A stretch of 64,000 nucleotides of DNA from contig NZ_JARZAE010000004.1 in the NCBI RefSeq assembly GCF_029892095.1, forward strand, positions 8,122,001 to 8,186,000, given 5' to 3'. This document shows positions 7,510-16,264 of this stretch, one piece after another. Made by a program: the position numbers and the translations under genes. Each line of letters opens with the position of its first letter. Position 1 is the first letter of the stretch. A model generated the notes under the pieces. That model did no database searches and had not been told where the DNA came from. It was given only the letters and a program-made list of their open reading frames with translations. Source of the stretch: Kitasatospora sp. MAP12-44. Lineage in GTDB: Bacteria > Actinomycetota > Actinomycetes > Streptomycetales > Streptomycetaceae.

Positions 7510-8322
7510 GTGGTCTTCTCCCGAGCCGCCCGGCTGGCGCTGCGCGTCGCGCTCGCCCTCGGGCTGGGCGTCATCTACCTGCCGCTGGTGCTGGTCCTGG
7601 TCAACTCGCTCAACCGGGACCGCTCGTTCGCCTGGCCGCCCACCGGCCTGACCACCGAGTGGTGGCTCCGGGCCTGGCATTCCGAGGGAGCCCGCAGCGC
7701 GCTGGCCACCTCGCTGAAGGCGGGCCTGGGAGCCACCGCGGTGGCGCTGGTGCTCGGAACGATGACCGCCTTCGCCGTCCAGCGCTACCGGTTCTTCGGC
7801 CGGCAGGCGGTCTCGTTCCTGGTGATCCTCCCGATCGCGCTGCCCGGCATCGTCACCGGTATCGCACTCAACGCGGCGTTCCGCACCCTGCTCGGCCCGG
7901 TCGGCATCGGCTTCGGCCTGCTCACCGTCGTCATCGGGCATGCCACGTTCTGCATCGTGGTGGTCTTCAACAACGTCATCGCTCGACTGCGCCGCCTGGC
8001 ACCGTCGGCCGAGGAGGCGTCGGCGGACCTCGGCGCGCACACCTTCCAGACCTTCCGGTACGTCACCTTCCCGGCCGTCCGGTCGGCGCTGCTGGCCGGC
8101 GCCCTACTGGCGTTCGCCCTGTCCTTCGACGAGATCGTCGTCACGACCTTCACCGCCGGCCCCGGCGTCCAGACCCTGCCGATCTGGATCTACGCCAATC
8201 TGGCGCGCCCCAACCAGGCCCCGGTGGTCAACGTGGTCGCCGCGATGCTGGTGCTGCTCTCCGTCGTCCCCGTCTACCTGGCCCAGCGCCTCTCCAACGA
8301 CACCACGGGCAGCCGCTTCTAG
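7510..8322 (+). CDS. ABC importer permease 2 (PotC-like)
   Basis: A 270-residue membrane permease with about six hydrophobic helices and the EAA loop EEASADLGAHTFQTFRYVTFPAVRS, the partner of the preceding permease. The first helix (ALRVALALGLGVIYLPLVLVLV) and a Pro/Thr periplasmic loop (RDRSFAWPPTGLTTEWW) are typical of PotC/YdcV proteins. Start GTG 7510 with CGGAGG at 7495-7500, directly after the stop of permease 1. It is the last gene of the importer operon. No hairpin is evident downstream, but a G-tract-rich segment (8333-8352) follows within 30 bases. Confidence 0.9.
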   Translation: MVFSRAARLALRVALALGLGVIYLPLVLVLVNSLNRDRSFAWPPTGLTTEWWLRAWHSEGARSALATSLKAGLGATAVALVLGTMTAFAVQRYRFFGRQAVSFLVILPIALPGIVTGIALNAAFRTLLGPVGIGFGLLTVVIGHATFCIVVVFNNVIARLRRLAPSAEEASADLGAHTFQTFRYVTFPAVRSALLAGALLAFALSFDEIVVTTFTAGPGVQTLPIWIYANLARPNQAPVVNVVAAMLVLLSVVPVYLAQRLSNDTTGSRF

Positions 8323-8332
8323 CTGCTGTCGT

Positions 8333-8352
8333 GGGGAGGGAGGAGGGAGGGG
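8333..8352 (+). other. Potential G-quadruplex tract
   Basis: Four G runs (8333-8336, 8338-8340, 8345-8347, 8349-8352) separated by 1-4 bases fit the classical G4 motif on the coding strand, immediately after the permease stop. It could stall transcription or mark the operon end. No experimental basis. Confidence 0.4.
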
Positions 8353-8412
8353 AGGCCCGGGGTGGGAGGCTCGGGCGCCGACTGCGGTGGCCATCCGCAG
8401 ACACAGGTGTTC

Positions 8413-8418
8413 TAGGAT
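8413..8418 (+). promoter_or_regulatory. -10 element (leaderless type) for SapA-like gene
   Basis: TAGGAT matches the TANNNT -10 consensus and ends 8 bases before ATG 8427. The transcript could thus start at or very near the start codon, which also lacks a purine-rich ribosome site. Confidence 0.45.
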
Positions 8419-8426
8419 GTCGGCCC

Positions 8427-9350
8427 ATGACGGATACACGGGGGACAGGGCAGGCCGGGAGTGACGTGCCGCTGGTGAGCGAGGGGGTGCAGCCCGACTG
8501 GGCGGCCCTGGCGGAGCGTCACCATCAGCAGGTCCATCGACGCAGGCAGATCCGGGTGGTGGTGAGCGGCGTGGTGGCCGCTGCCGCCGTCGGCGGGATC
8601 GTCGTCACCGCAGCCCAGGTGTCCGGTGCGACGCACAAGCCCGGCCACACCAACTCGACGGCGATCACCAGCCTCGGCAGCCGTGGCGCCACCGGCGATC
8701 CGAGTACCGTCACGGTCGTGACCGGCGACGATCCCACGGCCGGTGCGTCCTCCGCCTCGGCCACCGACCCGGCGTCCAGCGCCGGCCCGAGCTCCGCTGC
8801 CACGGCCGCCACGCCCTCCGCCGGCGCGTCAGGCGCAGCGCCGGCGACGGGCGGTGGTGGCGCGGCGGCCGGTCCGGCGAATCCCGCCGCTCCGCTGCCG
8901 GGCGCACCGGCCGCACCGGGTGCGCCGGTTGCGGGCAACACCCCGGCTGCGCCGGCGGCCGTCCCGACCGCCGCTCCGCAGCCCGCCCCGACCCCGACCA
9001 AGGCCCCGCCGCCACCGGCCCCGACCGGCGTCAACCCGTACAGCGCCGGCCAGGTGTGCGGCAGCGGATACGCCGTCATCGACTCGCACAACCTCGGCGC
9101 CGCCACCATCTACCTGCTCTACAGCAACGCCACCGGGAACAACTGCGTCGTCACACTCGCGGCCCACACCGGCGGCGCGGTCGCGATGAACGCGACCCTG
9201 AGCGTCAAGGGCGGCGGCTCGTCGAGCAACCCGGGCAACTTCACGTACTACGCGGGCCCGGTCACCGAGCACGCCCCGAAGACCTGCATCGAGTTCGGCG
9301 GCTCCTACCAGGGCACCACGTGGACCAGCCCCTGGAGCCACTGCAGCTGA
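8427..9350 (+). CDS. Membrane-anchored protein with SapA-like C-terminal domain
   Basis: A 307-residue protein in three parts. A cytoplasmic N-terminus of about 42 residues is rich in Arg/His before the membrane (HHQQVHRRRQIR). One transmembrane helix follows (about 43-64, VVVSGVVAAAAVGGIVVTAA). Then comes a Ser/Ala/Pro linker of about 125 residues and an extracellular domain of about 105 residues. The last domain (GQVCGSGYAVIDSHN, YLLYSNATGNNCVVTL, NFTYYAGPVTEHAPKTC, SPWSHCS) has four cysteines and closely resembles spore-associated protein SapA of Streptomyces. SapA itself is a small secreted protein, so anchoring through a long wall-spanning linker is notable. No catalytic motif is seen; a spore or cell-surface role is inferred. 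Monocistronic, with a leaderless-type promoter. Confidence 0.75.
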   Translation: MTDTRGTGQAGSDVPLVSEGVQPDWAALAERHHQQVHRRRQIRVVVSGVVAAAAVGGIVVTAAQVSGATHKPGHTNSTAITSLGSRGATGDPSTVTVVTGDDPTAGASSASATDPASSAGPSSAATAATPSAGASGAAPATGGGGAAAGPANPAAPLPGAPAAPGAPVAGNTPAAPAAVPTAAPQPAPTPTKAPPPPAPTGVNPYSAGQVCGSGYAVIDSHNLGAATIYLLYSNATGNNCVVTLAAHTGGAVAMNATLSVKGGGSSSNPGNFTYYAGPVTEHAPKTCIEFGGSYQGTTWTSPWSHCS

Positions 9351-9455
9351 CCCGCTCCGGCCGGCCCGTCCCCGCTGCTTCGGGAGGTGCCGGCCCGACC
9401 CGGACCCGGGCCCGCGCCGGTCACCGTAGGCTGTCCTCCGCACACGGGAGGGAAC

Positions 9456-10361
9456 ATGAGCGAGATCGTCTTCGTGCACGGCGTGGGCAAGCAGTATCTG
9501 AGTGAGGACTCGCTGGCTCGGGACGTCGTGCCGGAACTGCTGGGCGGCCTCCGGTTGGCCGGCGGCCCGGTACCCGCTCCCGGGGACGTCGGGATCGCCT
9601 TCTACGGCGATCTGTTCCGCCCGCCCGGCACCCGCGGCGGTCAGCAGCCGCCGTACGACGCGAACGATGTCGAAACCGAGGACGAGTACCGGCTCCTGAT
9701 GGCCTGGTGGGCCGAGGCCGCCCGGACCGACCCGGCCGTCCCGGCCCCCGACGAGCGCGGCACCCGCGGTGCGGGGGGCTGGGCGGCCTCGCAGGCGCTG
9801 CGGTCGGCCTCGGTGCGGGCGGCGCTGGACGCCCTCACCGGCGCCGCGTGCCTGCGCGGTGTGCTCGACCGCGCGCTGATCGGGAGCCTGAAGCAGGTCA
9901 CCGGCTACTTCGCGGACGACGCCGTCCGGCGCGCGGCCCGGGCCAGGCTGGCCGCGCGCATCACCCCGCGGACCAGGGTCGTGGTGGCCCACTCGCTCGG
10001 TTCGGTGCTCGCCTACGAAACCCTCTGCGACGAGACGCTGAACGGCAGTTGGGACATCCGCGGGCTGGTCACCCTCGGCTCCCCGCTGGGCATGCGCGCG
10101 CTCGTCATGGATCGCCTCGACCCCAGGCCCGAGGGCCGGCCGGCGGTGTGGCCGAAGCCGCTACGGGCCTGGACCAACATCTCGGACGCCACCGACATCG
10201 TGTCCGTCGTCCGCGAGCTGCGTCCGCTCTACGGGGACGCGGTGGTCGACACGGTCGTGCACAACGGCAGCCGGATGCACGACGCGACCCGCTATCTGAC
10301 GGCCGCCGAGACGGGCCGGGCCATCGCGGCCGGGCTGGTGCGGGAGCCCGGGGACCGGTGA
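9456..10361 (+). CDS. Alpha/beta hydrolase (lipase-like), partner of caspase-STAND gene
   Basis: A 301-residue alpha/beta-hydrolase/lipase-like protein. It starts MSEIVFVHGVGKQ, where VHGVGK supplies the oxyanion motif. The nucleophile elbow is VVVAHSLGSVLAYETLC (Ser in AHSLGS), and a candidate catalytic His appears in NGSRMHDATRYL at the C-terminus. No signal peptide, so cytoplasmic. Start ATG 9456 follows GGGAGGGAA at 9447-9454. Its last codons overlap the GTG start of the caspase-STAND gene (GTGA at 10358-10361), so the two are translationally coupled. By analogy with actinobacterial NTP-dependent conflict systems, it may be a membrane-lipid-cleaving effector or a processed partner; this role is inferred from context, not shown by the sequence. 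Confidence 0.82.
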   Translation: MSEIVFVHGVGKQYLSEDSLARDVVPELLGGLRLAGGPVPAPGDVGIAFYGDLFRPPGTRGGQQPPYDANDVETEDEYRLLMAWWAEAARTDPAVPAPDERGTRGAGGWAASQALRSASVRAALDALTGAACLRGVLDRALIGSLKQVTGYFADDAVRRAARARLAARITPRTRVVVAHSLGSVLAYETLCDETLNGSWDIRGLVTLGSPLGMRALVMDRLDPRPEGRPAVWPKPLRAWTNISDATDIVSVVRELRPLYGDAVVDTVVHNGSRMHDATRYLTAAETGRAIAAGLVREPGDR

Positions 10362-13300
10362 CGCGCTATCTCATCGCCGCGGGCACCGGCCGCTACCTTG
10401 AGGAGCCGGAGCTGCCGCTGGTGCACGAGGACGTCGACCGAGCGGTCAAGCTCTTCGAGTCGATGGACTACCAGCGGGTGCTGGCCCGCGTCTCCCGCGA
10501 TCCCGACTCGGCCGACTTCGAGAACGCCCTGTCGGACTGGTGCCGAAGTCCCCTGCTGGGCGCGGACGATGTGGTCGTGCTGTACTACGCCGGGCATGGC
10601 AACCGATCGCCGGCAGGCCAGTACCGGCTCGCCTGCGCGGACAGCACGCACGGTCGGCCCCGCTCCTGGCTGTCCCTGCCCAACCTCGCCGAGGTCCTGG
10701 CCACTTCGCCCGTACGCAGTGTGCTGTTCGTGGTCGACGCCTGCCATGCGGCGGCCGCCGGCAGCGAGATCGGCACGGTGACCGACACCATCGTGGCGAG
10801 CCGGGCGCGCGCAGACGTGTTCGGCGCCGGCACCTGGCTGCTGGCCTCCGCCCGCCATCGCGACCTGGCGGCGGACGGGGCCTTCGTCACGGAGCTTGCG
10901 GCGGCCTGCCGACAGGGTGACGGCCCCTCGCAGCGCTACCTCGCGCCCGGCACGGTCGCCGAACGCGTCAACCGGTCATTCGTGGCCGCCGGGCTCCGCC
11001 AGCGGGCCGCCTGTTCAAGCGTCGACCAGTCCGAGCCCCCGCCGTTCTTCCTGAACCCGTCGTTCGATCCGCGTGCCGAGGTCGCGCCGGACGGACGCGC
11101 CGGCGCGGACGCCTCGGACCTGTCCTCGCACTTCGAACCACGAGGGCGCGGCGTCGAGCAACTCCACGATCCTGGTTCGTACTTCACCGGCCGCGAGCGC
11201 GCCCTGCGCTCGGCGCGCGCCCATCTCGCGGGGGAGGGCACCGAGGGCATCCTCGTGGTGACCGCCGATCCGGGTTCGGGGAAGTCGGCGGTGCTGGGGC
11301 GGCTGGTGCTGGAGGGCCACGCGGACGCCTCCGTCAACGCCCGCCATCAGACCCTGGAGGCGCTGGTCGGGCGGCTCGCAGCCGCGGCGGATGTGCGGGC
11401 CGACACCGCGGCGGCGCTCTTCGCGGCGCTGGTCGACCGTCAGCAGCCGTTTCGCGTCATCGTCGACTCGCTCGACGAGGCGGGCGCCGGCGGCGACAAG
11501 GCGGAGGCCCGCCGCATCGCCTGGGAGCTGCTGCGTCCACTCGCGGGGGCCGCCTGCGTCCGCCTCGTGGTTGGCTCGCGCCGGGAGCTGCTGCCGCACA
11601 CCGGGGACGGCGTTCCGGTCATCGACCTCGACGACCGCGCGTACGCCGACGACACCGACACCACCGAGTACGTGCTGAAGATCATCTCTGACGCGGGCAC
11701 CCCGTACGAGCACCGCCCCGAGACCGCCCGCCAGGTCGCCGCCGAGGTCGCCCGCCGGGCCGGCCGCTGCTTCCTGGTCGCCCGGATGACCGCGAGCGCA
11801 CTGCTGCGCGGCCCCGCCGTCGACACCGCCGTGCCCGGCTGGGCCGAACTGCTCCCCTCCGATGTCGGCGGAGCCTTCGAGGCCTACTTCCGGCGGCTGC
11901 CGGCCGAGCGCCTGGCCTCCACCACGGCGCTGCTCACCGCCCTCGCCTTCGGGGAGGGCAACGGCCTGCCGCGCAAGATCTGGGTTCGGGCGGCGACGCG
12001 GCTGTCCGGTATCACCCTCGCGGAGGCGCACATCGATGTGCTGCTGGCGGAGGACGGTTCCTATCTGGCCCATGCCTCGGTGGACGGGACCAAGTACTTC
12101 CGGCTGTACCACCAGGAGTTGACGGACCACATCAAGAATCGCGTACTCAGGCACCGGGATCTCGCGGACGTCCAGGAGTGCTTCGTCGACACCCTGTTGG
12201 ATCTCGTGCCGAATCTCGGGCCGAACCCTGCGCCCGACCGTGTGCCGGACCGCGACTGGTCGCGCGTCCACCCCTACGTGCGGGCCCACCTGGCGACCCA
12301 TGCGGCGGCGTCCGGGGATCTGGACGACCTGATCGAGGACGCCTCGTTCGTGGTCGCCGCCGAGCCCTCGACGCTGCTCCCGGCCGTGCGGCACGCGCTG
12401 CGCCACCCGCCGCTGTCGATGGCCGTCGAGCGCTACACCTACCTCCTGCTGGACGTGGAGCCCGCCGTCGTCGACCGGGCCGCGCTGTTGGCCTTTGTGG
12501 CGCGGACGTACGGGGAGCACCGGCTCGCCGGGCAGGCAGAGCGGATCTCGACGTCCCTGCAGCGGGTGCGCGTGGAGCCGCGCGCGATCACCCCGCACCG
12601 GGTCGTCGGGCGCCACGAGGGGGACTCGTACGCGGTCAGCTCGGTGGGCATGGGCTGGCTGATCCGGGACACGCGGCTCGCTGACGGCAGTCGGGCGGTG
12701 CTGGCGGCTCCGCCCGGGGGATCCCAGGTGCATGTCTGGCTGATCGACAGTCCGTCGCAGTCGACCGTCCTGCCGCACCCGGCGCCTGTGGCGGGACTCG
12801 AACTACTGGTCGACTGGGCGGGGCGCGCGCAGGCCGTCACCCTCGACGCCGAGGGTGGGCTGCGGATCTGGGACGTGACGGACCAGACGCTCTCCAGCGC
12901 CGTCCTCGGCACCGGCTACACCTGTCTCTTCGACGCCGGACGGCTGTCCGACACCACTCCCGTGCTGGTGTGCGGCGACGAGCAGCGGGTGGCCGCCCTG
13001 TCGCTGCCCGGCGGAGACCTGCTGGCCGAGGCGCGCTGCGCCGCGGCCCGGAACCATCGCTGGTTCCCCAGCCCTGGGGCGACCGCCTGTCTGGGCCACG
13101 ACGGGGATGGGCGCGCCCAACTGCTCGTCTGTGACGATGTGCTGGGACGTGTCACGCTGCACCCGCTCGAAGGGGCGGGCGAGGCGGCCGTGGTGCAGGA
13201 CGGCTTGGCCAGACCTACCTTGGCTGACCGTATCCACGGCCCGGGGGGAACCGTTGCCGCGATCTATGAGCCGCGATGCAGGGTGACCCTGCTCGATACG

Positions 13301-15019
13301 GCTTCGATGACGATCACCGTCGTACCGCTCAGCGGCCTCTGGTGGGGGATGGGATTCGCCCATGGCAGCGCCGCGGATCCCGTGCTCGTGGCACGGGATA
13401 GCGACGATCTGCTGATCGCCCGCCTCGACGCCCAGCCCGTGCGGATCGCGATGCAGGGCAAGGCGGTCAGCTCCGCGCACCTGATGGTGCCGGTCTCTCA
13501 TGGTGGGCAGGTCCATGCCGTGCTGTCCGGCCTGGGGAGCCCACTGGAAGTGGTGGACTGCACCACCGGGGATGCCGTCGGCTCACCGCTCGTCGGGCAT
13601 GAAGGCGCCGTCAGTGCCGTGCATGTACTCACCGCATCGGCAGGCGGCGGGCTCGACATCCTGACGGTCGGCAACGACGGGACCGCGCGGCTCTGGCGGC
13701 GGGGCATCCATGAGGAGCCCTTCATCGGCGGCCGGCACTCCGACCGCCGTCACCTGGAGCGCATCCCCGAGATCAACCAGTTGATCCCGTGGAGTCGGGA
13801 GCCAGGCGCGGTCGTCTCCGTGTCACCTGGGCGCGTCCGACGGATCGAAGCCGATCTCTCCGTTCAGAACATGGAGCTCGGGGGGTTCGGCGAGGCCGGC
13901 GACCACGTCGACGATCACGACGGCACTCTCAACCTCCTCCGCTGGCAGTACCCGGACGACGCCGAACCGCCGCGTCCAAAGCCAGTGCCCCACTACGTCT
14001 GGTGCCGCCTGCGACCAGGCGCCCGCACCGAAGCCGCCCGCCTCGCCTGGCTGCAGGGCAACGAGGGCCGTATGAACGGGCACTTCCTGCCACCGTCCCA
14101 CTTCAACCCCCACACCCGCCTCGTCGGGTTCGACGGGGTGGGCGGCCGGGTCAGGCTGCTGGACACTCCCGAGGACACCGCGGACTGGATGCACCTCTCG
14201 CTGCCCTGGGCCGTCGACCCCGGCAAGGCCTTCTTCACCTCGACGGCGTTCACCGCCTGCTCCGGGGAGACGCTGCTGATGGCGGGTGCCGGAGAGAATC
14301 GCGAGGTGAAGGGCGGCGTGCGTACCCTCCGAGTCGCGCTCCTGCCCGAACCCGGTGCCGACTCCGCAGTGGTCGGCGGGGTGTGGAATCTCTTCGGGGG
14401 AGCCGCGCGCCGCGTCGATGTGATCGAACTCGCCCACGACCTCCAGTGCCTGGTGCCGGACCACGGCCAGGCCGGATCCCGTTGGGTCGCGCAGCGCGGA
14501 CAGAACGGCGCGACCTCGGTGATCGAGCTGTCGACGAACCGCCAGTACGGGGTTGTTCCAGGACGCTCTGTCACGACCTGGGGAGCACGGGTCGACCACT
14601 CCTACGCCGAGCCGGCGCGATTTCTCCGGTGGGCCGAGCCGCGCGGCGATGCGCCCGTGCTGCTCTGCCTGGCGCCCGACTCGCATCGCCCCGCACGGCC
14701 TACTCCCGTCGTTGTCTGGAACCCCGCGGCCCCCGACAGCCCGCGACGGCTACCCGTGTTGGCGACCCGGATCCTGTGGACGGGCTTCGCCCCCAGCGGT
14801 GTGACGCTCGTGGCGGTGAGCGACGAGCACGGCGTGGCCCTGTGCGAGCTGCCCGGCTGCGAGAAGGTGTGGTCCACCCCGTTGCCGGCTCTGGTCACCT
14901 CGCTCACAGCCGTTCCCGGGAGCCCGCACCTCGACCTCGCCGTCGGTACCCAGCAGGGCGTGGTGCTGCTGCGCCCGCAGTTGTCCGCAGCCTGGCGCCG
15001 GCGGCTCGGGGTCGGCTGA
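10358..15019 (+). CDS. Caspase-like / STAND NTPase / beta-propeller protein
   Basis: A 1553-residue multidomain protein. Residues 1 to about 225 form a caspase-like (C14/metacaspase) protease domain: VVLYYAGHGN carries His80 and VLFVVDACHAA carries Cys129, the expected dyad. Residues about 275-560 are a STAND/NACHT-type NTPase: FTGRERAL before it, Walker A DPGSGKS (Lys309) and Walker B-like FRVIVDSLDEAG near 368. A helical region follows (about 560-800). The C-terminal half (about 800-1553) is beta-rich with degenerate WD-type blades, clearest at GHEGAVSAVHVL...DGTARLWRRG near 1080-1120. The start is GTG 10358, coupled to the hydrolase gene. STAND proteins are inactive monomers that oligomerise on ligand sensing by the repeat domain, which would then activate the caspase. 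An antiphage or self-killing (conflict) role is inferred. Confidence 0.88.
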   Translation: MTRYLIAAGTGRYLEEPELPLVHEDVDRAVKLFESMDYQRVLARVSRDPDSADFENALSDWCRSPLLGADDVVVLYYAGHGNRSPAGQYRLACADSTHGRPRSWLSLPNLAEVLATSPVRSVLFVVDACHAAAAGSEIGTVTDTIVASRARADVFGAGTWLLASARHRDLAADGAFVTELAAACRQGDGPSQRYLAPGTVAERVNRSFVAAGLRQRAACSSVDQSEPPPFFLNPSFDPRAEVAPDGRAGADASDLSSHFEPRGRGVEQLHDPGSYFTGRERALRSARAHLAGEGTEGILVVTADPGSGKSAVLGRLVLEGHADASVNARHQTLEALVGRLAAAADVRADTAAALFAALVDRQQPFRVIVDSLDEAGAGGDKAEARRIAWELLRPLAGAACVRLVVGSRRELLPHTGDGVPVIDLDDRAYADDTDTTEYVLKIISDAGTPYEHRPETARQVAAEVARRAGRCFLVARMTASALLRGPAVDTAVPGWAELLPSDVGGAFEAYFRRLPAERLASTTALLTALAFGEGNGLPRKIWVRAATRLSGITLAEAHIDVLLAEDGSYLAHASVDGTKYFRLYHQELTDHIKNRVLRHRDLADVQECFVDTLLDLVPNLGPNPAPDRVPDRDWSRVHPYVRAHLATHAAASGDLDDLIEDASFVVAAEPSTLLPAVRHALRHPPLSMAVERYTYLLLDVEPAVVDRAALLAFVARTYGEHRLAGQAERISTSLQRVRVEPRAITPHRVVGRHEGDSYAVSSVGMGWLIRDTRLADGSRAVLAAPPGGSQVHVWLIDSPSQSTVLPHPAPVAGLELLVDWAGRAQAVTLDAEGGLRIWDVTDQTLSSAVLGTGYTCLFDAGRLSDTTPVLVCGDEQRVAALSLPGGDLLAEARCAAARNHRWFPSPGATACLGHDGDGRAQLLVCDDVLGRVTLHPLEGAGEAAVVQDGLARPTLADRIHGPGGTVAAIYEPRCRVTLLDTASMTITVVPLSGLWWGMGFAHGSAADPVLVARDSDDLLIARLDAQPVRIAMQGKAVSSAHLMVPVSHGGQVHAVLSGLGSPLEVVDCTTGDAVGSPLVGHEGAVSAVHVLTASAGGGLDILTVGNDGTARLWRRGIHEEPFIGGRHSDRRHLERIPEINQLIPWSREPGAVVSVSPGRVRRIEADLSVQNMELGGFGEAGDHVDDHDGTLNLLRWQYPDDAEPPRPKPVPHYVWCRLRPGARTEAARLAWLQGNEGRMNGHFLPPSHFNPHTRLVGFDGVGGRVRLLDTPEDTADWMHLSLPWAVDPGKAFFTSTAFTACSGETLLMAGAGENREVKGGVRTLRVALLPEPGADSAVVGGVWNLFGGAARRVDVIELAHDLQCLVPDHGQAGSRWVAQRGQNGATSVIELSTNRQYGVVPGRSVTTWGARVDHSYAEPARFLRWAEPRGDAPVLLCLAPDSHRPARPTPVVVWNPAAPDSPRRLPVLATRILWTGFAPSGVTLVAVSDEHGVALCELPGCEKVWSTPLPALVTSLTAVPGSPHLDLAVGTQQGVVLLRPQLSAAWRRRLGVG

Positions 15020-15029
15020 TAGCACTGGT

Positions 15030-15065
15030 CAGCTCCAGCTCCAGCTCCAGCTCCGGCTCCGGCTC
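15030..15065. repeat. Hexanucleotide tandem repeat
   Basis: Six consecutive 6-bp units: CAGCTC four times, then CGGCTC twice, in the 51-base gap between the convergent caspase-STAND and EamA genes. A slippage-prone microsatellite; no hairpin terminator was seen in this gap. Confidence 0.9.
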
Positions 15066-15070
15066 ACCGG

Positions 15071-16030
15071 TCAGCTCCGGCGCGAGGTGCTGACCACCAC
15101 GCCGACCGCCACCACCACGATCGCGCCGCCCAGCACCTCGGGGAGCGTCAGCTGCTCGGCCAGCACCAGCCACCCCAGGAAGACCGCCACCACCGGGTTC
15201 ACGTACGCGTACGTGGCGACCAGCCCCAGCGGCGCGGACTGCAGCAGCCAGGCGTACGCCGTGAAGGCCAGCAGCGAACCGAAGACCACCAGGTAGGCCA
15301 GCGCCACCCAGGACCGGGTGGAGATCGCCGCCAGGTCCAGCCCGTGTTCCTCGCCGCGCGCCAGCGACACCAGCAGGCAGCCCGATCCGCCCACCAGCAT
15401 CTCGTACGCGCTGGCGGTCAAGGGATTGGCGGGCATCGGCAGGCGGGACGAGCCGAACGACCCGATCGACCACGCGATCGAGGACCCCATCAGCATCAGC
15501 ACGCCGACCAGCGAGACCTTGCCGGTGATGCCCGGTGCCGACAGCACCGCGAGGCCGACCAGGCCGAGCAGGACGCCCAGCAGCGCGCCGGCGCGGGGCC
15601 GTTCGCCGGAGGCCATGCGCAGCAGTACCACCCAGAGCGGCACCACGGCGATCAGCAGCGCCGCCATCCCGGACGGGATGCGGCCCTCGGCCAGTACCAC
15701 CAGACCGTTGCCGCCCACCAGCAGCAGCACCCCCACCAGCGCCGCCGAGGCCAGCTGGCGCCAGGTCACCCGCAGCGCGCCGGTCCCCTGGCGCCAGGCC
15801 GTCAGTCCCAGCAGGAGCAGGCCGGCGGTCAGGAAGCGGATGGCGCCCGAGAGCAGCGGGGGCATGCTCTCCACCACGATCCGGATCGCGAGGTAGGTCG
15901 AGCCCCACACCACGTAGACGACCGCCAGCGCTGCCCACACCGTGCCGGAGAGCCGGCCCCGTTCCAGGGCCACCGTTCCGTCCGGCGCTGCTGTTGACTC
16001 GGAGGAGTTATGCGGGCCGGTAGTCGTCAT
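15071..16030 (-). CDS. EamA/DMT-family exporter
   Basis: A 319-residue inner-membrane transporter of the drug/metabolite superfamily. It has ten predicted helices in two EamA repeats. Repeat 1 begins VVYVVWGSTYLAIRIVVES with the typical WGSTY motif, and repeat 2 includes LMGSSIAWSIGSFGSSR and YVNPVVAVFLGWLVLAEQL. YedA/RhaT-like proteins of this type export small metabolites or amino acids. Start ATG at 16028-16030, with the N-terminal 30 residues hydrophilic. It is divergent from the P450 gene (234 bases apart), so it might export or be co-regulated with a P450 product; that link is speculative. Confidence 0.9.
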   Translation of the reverse strand: MTTTGPHNSSESTAAPDGTVALERGRLSGTVWAALAVVYVVWGSTYLAIRIVVESMPPLLSGAIRFLTAGLLLLGLTAWRQGTGALRVTWRQLASAALVGVLLLVGGNGLVVLAEGRIPSGMAALLIAVVPLWVVLLRMASGERPRAGALLGVLLGLVGLAVLSAPGITGKVSLVGVLMLMGSSIAWSIGSFGSSRLPMPANPLTASAYEMLVGGSGCLLVSLARGEEHGLDLAAISTRSWVALAYLVVFGSLLAFTAYAWLLQSAPLGLVATYAYVNPVVAVFLGWLVLAEQLTLPEVLGGAIVVVAVGVVVSTSRRS

Positions 16031-16128
16031 GGGTGTCTGCTCTCATTAAGTACTGTGCGAGCTCTTGTGCGAGCCGCTGATCATCAGACCGCATCCGATG
16101 TTTCGTCCGCCAGTGGGTATCGGGTCGC

Positions 16129-16173
16129 GGACCAGCCGCCGTAGGACCAGCCGCTGTAGGACCAGCCACCTGA
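16129..16173. repeat. Three 15-bp tandem repeats in EamA/P450 control region
   Basis: GGACCAGCCGCCGTA, GGACCAGCCGCTGTA and GGACCAGCCACCTGA lie head to tail between the divergent EamA and P450 genes. They could be a regulator-binding array or a slippage product. Confidence 0.8.
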
Positions 16174-16264
16174 TCGCGCCCCGCCGTCGCGCCGGCTCCC
16201 GTACAGTCCGAGATGCCGATGCCCCATCAGGGGGCAAGCCCAGCGGTCGGACAGGAGCAGACCC

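Noticed and set aside
10015..12778. Large minus-strand frames opposite the caspase-STAND gene
   Set aside because: Shadow composition and no start context; the plus strand has a caspase dyad and Walker motifs.
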